Below, in pieces: positions 53,337 through 62,370 of a stretch of DNA of 64,000 nt. The stretch spans positions 372,001-436,000 of the forward strand of contig QYRS01000004.1 in NCBI GenBank assembly GCA_006503535.1. Reading direction: 5' to 3'. Under the pieces are notes generated by a model. It was not told the DNA's origin, searched no databases, and saw only the letters and a list, made by a program, of their open reading frames with translations. Source of the stretch: Arthrinium phaeospermum (Eukaryota; Ascomycota; Sordariomycetes; Amphisphaeriales; Apiosporaceae). Both the position numbers and the translations under genes were made by a program. The first letter of the stretch is position 1; each line of letters opens with the position of its first letter.

Positions 53337-54751
53337 AACCGGCGCTTGAATGTGGTCATCGTTTCCGTGTAGAGAGGGACTGCGCCTTTATAGCACGTGG
53401 AACAGACGAACTCCGACGAGCAGGGTCACACATCATGCCTGCTAGGGCTAAGCCGACTCTGCAGAAGCGCGTGACGCTGGGCGATGAGCTGGGGCACCTG
53501 GAACGAACAGGGGGGTAGGCTGAAGTATTCAAACTGGTTAGTAATGTTCATCGCCGGGGGCATGTGTCGAATAACCTTCGGTGGGCTTCGCATCACACTC
53601 AACGGGACCAGGATCTCATCTTGGCCCAATACGTATAATATCTCAAAGTCTGCGAGAATGTGTCCCTTGAAAGCTTTAATGCTCAAAACAAAGACTCCTT
53701 GTACCCAATGCTGCGAAGGTTCATAGTCTTCGTCTCCCTCAGAGGCCAAGGACAAAATGGGGGTCGCCTCACTTACCAGCGCGTGTCCCAATACCGATCT
53801 GTGATATTTTTCTGGGCCATTCGCATCCACAAACAATGTGGGTTTGGACAGCTCTCCATAACTGCCCTTTACTAGATACTTAGTAACGGGGTCACAAGCA
53901 TTGCCTCTTGGATTTTGAAACTGGTGGTAGGTTGGTGTGGCTGAGCCACACTTAGGTGGCTCAGCCCACCTGACTTGCCAATTTTATTAGTTTATTAGAT
54001 AGGAGATTGCTAGCTTAATTTCATCACCATCTTCTCCCCCAATGAATCACTTGGCTCCCCCGCACAGGCCGGCCAGAAGCTGAACATCCGAGATAACCCT
54101 AAACCATCACCATGGATGCCCATCGCGTTGCCGAGTTTCGCAGACAGACTGGGTGAACAGGCAACAACAGCCAGAGACGCCGCCGATGATCCCACTGATC
54201 GACAGATCTGGCAAGATGTCCATCACGTTCTGGCGCGATGGGAGATCACTCCTCCGATGATCCCTCACCGTGGTGTCCTAGACCCGTCGACAATGCCAGA
54301 GTCTGAGGCCAAAGCACTTGAGCTGTTGAGCCGAGGAGAAAGATGTGAAACCCTAACCCGAGGCAAAGCTTCCAGTGTCTACATATGAGAGTCTAGCACC
54401 AAGAATTAGTGGCTTGTTCTAAAGCCCGACCTAAACGCCACAGGAATACAAGTGCCGTACCCAATGCCAAGGGAGCACGCCCCTAAAGCTCAACTTTCTA
54501 GCCCCGTGTTGCTCCTGCTATTGCTCAGACACACAGGCAGTCCTTGTAATCAGTTTGTACCTAGATATCCGCACGTCAGTAAGCAAGTCACACGCAAATG
54601 GGAATAGTCTTGGGTTGGGGTGGCACTTGTCGAAGTCTCGGAGGGTTGTTGAAGTGGGAAACGAGGTAAAGTTCAAGGGGCATGCACAAGCCTCAGGACT
54701 AAGCAGATAGTTCTTGTAGTAGCAGTGCGTTAGTATGCCCGACCTCCCTTT
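53337..54751. other. Intergenic with palindromes, no supported gene
   Basis: About 1.4 kb. A 17-nt palindrome (GTGTGGCT-G-AGCCACAC) lies at 53935-53951, followed at once by a second GGTGG...CCACC motif. A 90-codon frame with ATG 54116 (DAADDPTDRQIWQDVHHVLARW) has protein-like composition but no family; I leave it uncalled. Confidence 0.4.
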
Positions 54752-57067
54752 TTACCCCATCACCAACGAGATGTCTTCTTTCTCCAACCTCTCCCAAACA
54801 CTTCTTTTCACTCTACCAATGCCCTTTCGATAAGCAATTCCGTCTTCCCATTCCACCCAAAGAACATTGTAAAAGCTCCAAGTCTCTTTCTTCACAGGCT
54901 GTGGCTCCAAGAGATGCAAGCCGCGCGAGATCGCCACCAGGTCGACCGGAACGGCCGACGGGTAGGCACCCTTGATGCGTCGCAGTTCCACCTCCGAGTC
55001 GGGACACAATTCCCCCACGATAGCTCCGGCTTGGTCGCGCAAAACCGTTTGTACGAGGAGGTCGTAGCCAAACAGTCTCACCACGACCAACCTGCGTGAC
55101 CAGACCTGGTCTTCACGGTGAGGCTTGGAGGCCCAGAGCTGCGCCTTTTGAGTCCTCGCACAGAGATACTGGCTCTGTACGACTTCCCCGTACCCTCCCT
55201 TGTCCCAGCTTGTGCCGACTGGGACAGGATGCCAAAACCTCCTGCCGGAGCAGGATTCGTGTTCGTAGTAGTAGGGTGTGTGTAGCTGTTCGCTTGTGAT
55301 CTGGCATTCGGGGTCCTCGTGGATCGTAAATGGCTTGAGTTCCTCTTCCTCTTTCCCTTTGCGGTACACCCAGCCTCTCGGGAGGTCATGTGATTTGCCC
55401 ATGAATTTGGATTTATACTCATGCCATTCGTTTTGGAATGGGATGCGCTTCTCTTCCGAATCCCTGAAATCTTTGATGTGCCAAACCAGCATCGGAATCA
55501 CTTGGTAAGCCAACCAAAATGGATTTGGTACTTCCCGCGGTGCATTTTTAATATAGGTAGCAGATGTCCAAGCGATGTGCCAAATCTTCCCTTTCCAGCC
55601 CGCCCATGTCCAGCTAGGGGGACATTTCACGCCTTCTTTGGAGCTTTGGCGGCGAGCCATTGCCTCGGAACGCCATATCAGTGATGCGTCGAAGAAAGAA
55701 ACGGGGAGGCCTTGAATGAAGCCGCGGGGAAACGCTCTGTGCATGGCATTAAGGGTACTCGAGAAAGCCGGTATAACATCCTCTTGATACGTGAAATGCC
55801 GCTGCAAATAGTTGGAGATGAGGCAACAGAGTGTGCTAAGGTCAGGGACGTCCAGGGAAAAGTCGAGAGGATTTAGCTGTTCAAAGTCGCCGACTGAGTT
55901 ATGGAACGCCTGGGCCGGCAGAGCAAGGTGCAAATCGAGCGGTGAGTCGACGTCTTCATAATATCTTATTGATCGACACATCCATTGGACCGTGTTCTCA
56001 TAGAAGACGATACTTCTACGGGAGAAGATTTGTTCTTGGAGTGTCCATCCACGTTGAGACCACGGGGTTCCATGGAGGATGTCTTGTGACCTCGTTGTGA
56101 GGGCTATACCTGGCGCCAATGAGAGCAGGCCAGGCAGAGATCTGGGATGAGATGAGTGACGCAGACCTCGCAGGCCAAAATCGGCATCATTTCCGTCGCA
56201 AGCCACAATCGTGAAAGAAGCACTCTCAAATATGGCCGCCATCTGACCAATATTAAGCTGGACCACCCTCTCGTCATCCTGTGGGATGCACAGAGAGTCC
56301 ACCCACAGATATCGCTCTTCCAGCAAGGGCACGAGTGCTATGGAATCTCGAATCGTTCTTGGCAACTGCCCTTCCAGAGTTTGCAAAGCCTTTGGCTGTT
56401 GCAGACGTTCCAGATTCTCGCGAGTCGTCTTCAACATCCGAACTTGGCCCCAAACATAGCTTAGTGCAACATAGACCATATCCGGCTGCGCCGGAACAAG
56501 GCACATCTGCTGCGTATCGATGAGATACGACAGCGGATGAGAGAGTGTCGCTAACCTGTCGGCGCATTTGCTTCCATGGTGGGCATCGCAGCTTCTCTTC
56601 CACTGGTTCAGTAAATCGATATCAATGAAACCGTCCTCGAAACGTCTGGCTAACGCGAAGCCTGGTCCCGACCCTTTTTCATGGAGAAGCAGGAGCTCCA
56701 CACTTACGGAGCGCGAGGGCGTGTTGTCACCTTTGCCAGGGAAGAATGCATCGAGACGCAGGCTGCCCCGGGCGAACGTAATTCCTATATCTGTGAGCAT
56801 CTTGTACTCTGGGAGCGATAGGTAAGGGGATAGAAAGGCTTCGTGGTTATGGCAGCGATTGTGTAATTCCGGAGCTCCGATGAACCATGTTGTATTAAAC
56901 ATATCCCAGGTTTCTACGTCCGTATTTATTTCCGATGCTTTCCTATAGTTATTGTAGGCTCTGACTGTCTCTGCTGATGAGAGCAATGTCTCACACACCT
57001 TACAGGGCGTGTTGCACTCCGCCCTGGTTTCGATACCAATATCGGGATGCGATCGTGAGTCCGACAT
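54752..57067 (-). CDS. HET-domain protein, intact single exon
   Basis: 771 aa from ATG 57067 without introns. The N-terminal Cys pair (CNTPCKVCETLL) and a long preface precede the HET domain. The motifs are YVALSYVWGQVRML, LPRTIRDSIALVPLLEERYLWVDSLCIPQDD, MAAIFESASFTIVACDG, and TPWSQRGWTLQEQIFSRRSIVF with VQWMCRS. CPPSWTWAGWKGK is the usual post-HET tryptophan motif. No STAND/NACHT or ankyrin region is attached. Unlike the two other HET loci here it has no frame break, so it is the best candidate for a working incompatibility or immunity gene in the window. Confidence 0.92.
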   Translation of the reverse strand: MSDSRSHPDIGIETRAECNTPCKVCETLLSSAETVRAYNNYRKASEINTDVETWDMFNTTWFIGAPELHNRCHNHEAFLSPYLSLPEYKMLTDIGITFARGSLRLDAFFPGKGDNTPSRSVSVELLLLHEKGSGPGFALARRFEDGFIDIDLLNQWKRSCDAHHGSKCADRLATLSHPLSYLIDTQQMCLVPAQPDMVYVALSYVWGQVRMLKTTRENLERLQQPKALQTLEGQLPRTIRDSIALVPLLEERYLWVDSLCIPQDDERVVQLNIGQMAAIFESASFTIVACDGNDADFGLRGLRHSSHPRSLPGLLSLAPGIALTTRSQDILHGTPWSQRGWTLQEQIFSRRSIVFYENTVQWMCRSIRYYEDVDSPLDLHLALPAQAFHNSVGDFEQLNPLDFSLDVPDLSTLCCLISNYLQRHFTYQEDVIPAFSSTLNAMHRAFPRGFIQGLPVSFFDASLIWRSEAMARRQSSKEGVKCPPSWTWAGWKGKIWHIAWTSATYIKNAPREVPNPFWLAYQVIPMLVWHIKDFRDSEEKRIPFQNEWHEYKSKFMGKSHDLPRGWVYRKGKEEEELKPFTIHEDPECQITSEQLHTPYYYEHESCSGRRFWHPVPVGTSWDKGGYGEVVQSQYLCARTQKAQLWASKPHREDQVWSRRLVVVRLFGYDLLVQTVLRDQAGAIVGELCPDSEVELRRIKGAYPSAVPVDLVAISRGLHLLEPQPVKKETWSFYNVLWVEWEDGIAYRKGIGRVKRSVWERLEKEDISLVMG

Positions 57068-57468
57068 CTTGTGCGCTGATTAGTCAAAAACACTTCTGAA
57101 GTTCTTGGCCTCCCCGAAATAGTCAGGGGACTGTGATAGCCTCGACGGTGATGTGGTAAATAACAATGGGAAAGTATGAAGCGTCAACGAACAGTGGATG
57201 ACCTAGGTTACGCCGTTTTTACCCCGCACAATGATCCCGCATCTCGTTATTACCCGACAGGAGCCCTATATTTACCGGATACATCTGATTGGCTAGTCCC
57301 TTTCATCAAATGTTTTTTGAAGTGTCACTCAAGCGGAGGCAACGTGTGCCATCTTCAGCATTCGGCTTGATATCGTCGTACGTGTCTATTCAACTAGTGT
57401 AATGAGGATGGGTGATCGAACGTATCTATCCCGAAGAACTATATATTAAAGACTGAAGCCCGAAGGGT
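57068..57468. other. Intergenic
   Basis: 400 bp; HET promoter on one side and receptor-gene 3' UTR on the other. Nothing is recognised. Confidence 0.5.
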
Positions 57469-58804
57469 CTACAACTCATCATCTGCTCCTGACCGACTCT
57501 GTCTAGTCTGCCTCGTCTCGTAAGTGACGAGCACCTGATCGTTCCTATGAATCCCGCCTCCCGTGAGATCCGCAGTACTCTCGCTAGAGTCCCGAGTCTG
57601 CTCCCGTGCTTGACTCCCCCTCCTCGGAGCCTGGCTAGCAGTGATTGAGGTCGTGTGCCCTACAAAATGCGGGCCACGATACACCGCGCCAACGATCGTA
57701 TCGCGGATCCTACTGCCCGCACTTTTGCCGCTGGACGTGACGGGGTACTCGTAGGGAACCATGATGCGCAGCCCGGAGGTGTAGCCCGTCAGGCTGTCGA
57801 TGAAGCTCTTCAGGCTCGGTACGCAGGCGGTCAGCACCGAGAGGTTCAGGGAGACCTGGTACCATACTGTCGGGTCGACGGCCAGCCAGGTGACGTCGTC
57901 CCCTTGCAGGCTCTGAGGCCTCAGAATGATACTGGGAAGCGCGATGGCTGGTACACTGTAGTGGAATAATCAGCTGGACAGGCATGGTATACATCGCGAA
58001 AGGTTATTCCACTAACATAATACGGACGCCGAAGAGCAGCACAACTTGCATCTTCTTGGTCATGCACGTCTGAACCTTCCACATCATGGCGATGGGCAAG
58101 AGGCATAGGAAGACATCCGTCACGATATCGGCGACGCCGTTGAACAGGTACATGGCGCCTCCCCAGCTGGCCGACCCGAGCGTCAGGGGCTGTTTTACAC
58201 CAGTATGTATCATAGCGTTTTGCACGCCCAACCCCACGACACCCGCGAGCGTGCAGAAGATGATGAAGAGGAATAGCAGGCGGTTGGCGTTGAAAAGGTG
58301 GTTCTGGTTGATGCCGTGGACGGGGCGTTTGTGGTGCCACGGGTACCCCTGATTCGTGATGACGCTGATCAAAAGGCAGACCGAGATCTTCGCGCAGGCG
58401 AGGACGAAGAGGGATAACAAGTCGGCGGCGAATGTCAACTGTGGAAAGCGAATGGAATTAGCTGCCAAAATTTATACATCGACACGCCATAGCACGTCTA
58501 AATCTACACGCACCTTGTCGAACCGATGGAGTTGCTCTTCGTCAAGTTCGTAGGCATGGATACCCAGTCCTTTATTGCACGACAGAACGACACACGCCGT
58601 CTGCGCAAGCAATAGAGCCGCCGCGGCGATCAAAGAGATGTCGTGGGCCTTGACCGTTGTCCAATTGAAGCGCAGGGTATTCTTCGCAATGACGGCCATC
58701 ATGGCATATATAAAGAAGATCAAAGTCGGCACGACCACCTTGGCCGACTGATTCTCGTCGTCGACGGAGTACCAGGGCTCGTGAAGGGCGGGCTGCTGTT
58801 CCAT
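57469..58804 (-). CDS. Rhodopsin-like fungal integral membrane protein (PTH11-related type)
   Basis: Exons 58804-58514, 58438-58017 and 57955-57469 encode 399 aa, all in phase. Seven hydrophobic segments are spread over the exons: VVVPTLIFFIYAMMAVIA, ISLIAAAALLLAQTACVVL, LTFAADLLSLFVLACAKISVCLLIS, LLFLFIIFCTLAGVVGLGV, LFNGVADIVTDVFLCLLPIAM, VVLLFGVRIMIVPAIALPSII, and the segment before TACVPSLKSFIDSLTGY. The short LACAKISVCLL and NGVADIVTDVFLCLLP stretches and the TACVPSLKPF-type end are typical of the fungal rhodopsin-domain (DUF-type SAT4/PTH11-related) family. A polar tail of about 100 residues follows. The ligand is unknown. No CFEM domain is present. The second intron is flanked by an 11-bp inverted repeat. 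Confidence 0.86.
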
Positions 58805-60248
58805 GATCACGGACCCAAAAGCCTGGTGGTGTATTTAGAGACACATGGGAAACGCAATGGGGGTGTGCAGTGCAGTTCGGGGAATTTAGCATGCGACGGA
58901 TGTCTAGAAAGATCGTCTTTCGCCAACAGATCTACCTACCTACTTGCATACGACAATTCCCGCCGACTGCGCTCCCGCTTTTTTGTCGTTACTCACTTTT
59001 TATGCGGTGACGGTTCAACCAGCAGCCAACCGTCGTGGTACGGTTCTTTGCTCTTCTCTGCATAATGCAGGGATGCTGCTGACATTAATGCGACGAGAAC
59101 AGGGTCACATATTTTAGTAACACAGGATCTCTCAGCCTGCTCGAGTGAAAACTCTTCGGTCTGGGCTCGTTACATCTTATATCACTGCCAAGTAGCAAAT
59201 CACCTTCCAAAAGCGAAAGCACGTACGCAGCCTCGTACCTTCTCCTGTTGCAGTCCTTGATTGCGTTTGCTTCATGCAAGATCCATCTGAACAATTCCCG
59301 CCTCGGCAGCAGCAAACAAGACCAACATGCCGACGTTGAAGAACGGGGTTCTGGGTGGTGGAGCGCGAGGAGGAGGGGGGCAGACCGGTTGCCGGCCCCT
59401 GCCGACGATGTGGATAAGCAGAGGAAATTGCTCCCATAGGTCAGCGAGTGCCTGTCAGCACTAGGCGATCGTTTCCGAATTCCGGCGGCCGGGGTGTGCC
59501 CCCCTTGTTTATCTGAGGGTTATCCATCGGGAATGCCACCCACCACGTAGCGCCCGTTGCGCCCGTTGCGCCATTCCAATTCTTCCTTGTGACAGCGGCG
59601 CGTCCCGGGACACTGACATGTTACGACTATTTTTGACTATTTTCATTCACCTCGATATCTCATATTCTGACAGAAAGATATATTTGGGCTTGTTGTTTGG
59701 GATTCTGGCATCCGAAAGACCGACGTTCACCGTGCAATGCAATGCGTATGCAGGTTAAGCGATGGGTGTCATTGGTTAGTGGCCAGTGGTAATTATTCAG
59801 CGCAAGCGAGGTGCAAGGTTGATCAAACCCGTCGGCGAATCCAACGTGGCACCGATCCCTTCTCCCTTCGATCCTGCACACCGGCTGCGCTTCTGGCCTG
59901 CAGCCGGGAAATCATGCGCTGCGACGCCCAAAGGCCTCCCTTCCCGATGGGTTGGATGGCCGTGTGCCTCGGGACCACCCAACAACCAACTCCCCCAATT
60001 CCAAATGAGAAAAAACGTCCGACCGAGGCCACTCAGAAGGCCAGACTATCGGGCCGTAAGTAGCTGCCTGCAATAAGAGGCTGCTCAAGTGCGTCCTTCC
60101 CAAAGGGAAAGGTAGTGTCACGTTGCCCACGTGATCAATCTACACTCGCTTTTCTGCGGCACAGCGTCCCCTCTTTCCCTCAAGTTGAGTGTTCTGTGCT
60201 GGTGCTGTCTCTCTCCAAGACCTGTACATTACATCGCAATCCGTCGCA
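58805..60248. other. Divergent promoter region, no gene
   Basis: About 1.4 kb between outward-facing genes. Short frames only. CA-rich and CT-rich stretches lie close to the permease start. Confidence 0.45.
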
Positions 60249-62095
60249 ATGCAGTCAGACGACGTCGAACTGCGATCGCGGTCAATGGCGACCAAGGCCC
60301 AAGACGGCGTCACCGTCGACGTCGACGACAACAACAGCAATGATGACAGCAAATCCCCGACGCCGAGCGCGTCCCACACGCACTCGCACTCGCACCCGTA
60401 CCTGAGCACCGACAGCCAGACCCGGACCCGGCGCCTCTTCTCCATGTCGCAGCTCTTCGCCTTTTCCCTGACGTACATGGGGACGTGGGAGGCGTGGCAC
60501 CAGAGCATCTACTCCCCCCTCTACAACGGGGGCCCGCGCGCCATCTTCTGGGGCGGCTTCCTGGCCGTCGCCGGCGCGCTCGCCCAGGCCGCCTCCATCG
60601 CCGAGATGTCGTCGCTTCAGCCCGTCGCGGGCGCGCAGTACCACTGGACCTACCTCCTGGCCCCCAAGAGCTGCAACCGGTTCATGTGCTATCTCCAGGG
60701 GTGGGCCTCTTGGTTTGGTTACGTGGCGCTCCTGGCGGGAGTGGCCAATACCACCGCTATCCAGCTCGAGGGTATTGTGCAATTTAACCACGAGAACTAC
60801 GTACCGGGAGGCTGGCATACGTCGGTCATTGTCATCGCTTTGCTCGTTGTCTTGGGGGCTTTGAATATGTACGCGTTCCGGCTGGTGCCTTGGATCGAAT
60901 TGACAGGTCAGTTATTGTCTCCCCCTTTCTACCACTGGTTTTGAGCCATGACTAATGAGGATATCAATAGGTGGTGTCCTTCATGTCGCCAACTGGGTAG
61001 CCTTCATAGTTATCTTTGCCGCGATGGGACCTCGCCACGATCCAGACTTCTTGTTCGTGGACAGTACAACCTCAGGCTGGGTTGATAGGCCAGTAGTGTC
61101 CTGGCATCTCGGCGCCGTGGCTCTGACTTGGGCTCTGACAGGTATGGAGTTTGTGTCTCCCCCCTGTCTATATTAAACTAGGTGATCCCGATGCTGACAT
61201 AATACATGTGCCTTAAGGCTTTGACAGTGCCATCCACATGAGCGAGGAGACCAAGAAGGCCAAGTCGGCCGTTCCCCGCGCCATCTTCTGGTCCATCTTC
61301 ATGAACGGGATCATGGCCATCGTCCAGATGTCGGTGTTTCTCATCTCGATGGGTCCGATTGACGTCGCCATGGAGGCGTACGTACCCTCGCTGGCGGTCC
61401 TGTACAACACGGTCAAGAACAAGGCCGCAGCCACCACCGTGTGGACGCTGTTCTGGTTTGTCAGCATGTCGAGCAACCTGGCCTCGATCGCATCCGTCTC
61501 TCGGCTGAGCTGGGCTTGGGCCCGGGACGGAGGACTCCCCATTTACTTTGCTTATGTAAGCCCCCTTTTCGTCGTTTCATTCTGGACACTCCCCCTTTTT
61601 TCGTCTGGCGGAACTAACCCAATGCTCGATGCCATCCAGATCGACCCCAAGCGCCACGTCCCCATCCGCGCCGTCGTCCTCTGCGTCATCCTGACGAGCC
61701 TGCTGTGTCTCCTGAACATCGGGAGCTCGACCTACGTCGTCTTCAACGCCATCACGAGCCTCTGCAGCTGGGCCCTGTACCTGAGCTACGCCATCTGCAT
61801 CCTGAGCATGGTGCTGGCGCGGCTCGAGCAGGGCGCGGACCTCAAGCTGGGCAACTGGAACCTGGGCCGCTACGGCTTCGCCATCAACAGCGCCGCGCTG
61901 GCCTACACGCTCTACATGATGGTCTGGCTGCCGTTCCCCTCCACGACGCCCGTCGATGCGGCGACCATGAACTATTGCGCCATTGTCGTGGCGTTTATTC
62001 TGGTCTTTACGTTTGGGATGTGGTTTGGGTGGGCGCGGAAGAATTGGCCGGGGCCTAATTTGACGATTCGGGATTATGTTATTGCGCACTCGTAG
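60249..62095 (+). CDS. Amino-acid/choline/GABA permease (APC superfamily)
   Basis: Exons 60249-60906, 60971-61141, 61218-61555 and 61640-62095 encode 540 aa, all in phase. A polar cytosolic N-terminus with a His/Ser run (SHTHSHSHPY) leads to the first helix, FSMSQLFAFSLTYMGTWEAWH. The family signature ASIAEMSSLQPVAGAQYHWTYLLAP is clear, followed by GWASWFGYVALLAGVANTTA. Later landmarks are GFDSAIHMSEETKKAKSAVPRAIFWSI in two blocks, LFWFVSMSSNLASIASVSRLSWAWARDGGLP, and GSSTYVVFNAITSLCSWALYLSYAI. About 12 helices are expected. It resembles fungal choline/GABA (Hnm1/Uga4-like) plasma-membrane carriers. The substrate cannot be fixed. Confidence 0.93.
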
Positions 62096-62308
62096 AGCTG
62101 TTCAATGGTAGATTCAAGACGGAAATGAGATGTTGTTATTCAGCCCTAAATGGTCTATATGGACGCATCTTCTACGCAAGCACATAAGATACTGCAACTC
62201 AGTGATGCAGCAAGATCTGATCTGAGATGTCACCCATCCTGTCCTCTTGCTTTGCTTCCATTATTCAGCTAGAGTAGCCCAGAGAGTCTGCCCCGGGTCT
62301 CACTCATT

Positions 62309-62370
62309 GGTAATGGTATTTTCCACCGATTATTCCCTCTCGGGACAATGCTAGATATTTTCCCATTACC
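62309..62370. repeat. Short inverted-repeat sequence related to the introner core
   Basis: GGTAATGG (62309-62316) and CCATTACC (62363-62370) bound a 62-bp unit. Inside it, ATTATTCCCTCTCGGGAC (62329-62346) closely matches the right ends of the two introner cores. It overlaps the stop codon of the gene at 62366. Confidence 0.5.

Noticed and set aside
53426..53836. 136-codon minus-strand frame downstream of the amidohydrolase
   Set aside because: Lacks an ATG at its start and has no domain; could be an old exon, but nothing supports it.
54116..54388. 90-codon plus-strand frame
   Set aside because: Protein-like composition, but no family, promoter or intron evidence; too weak to call.
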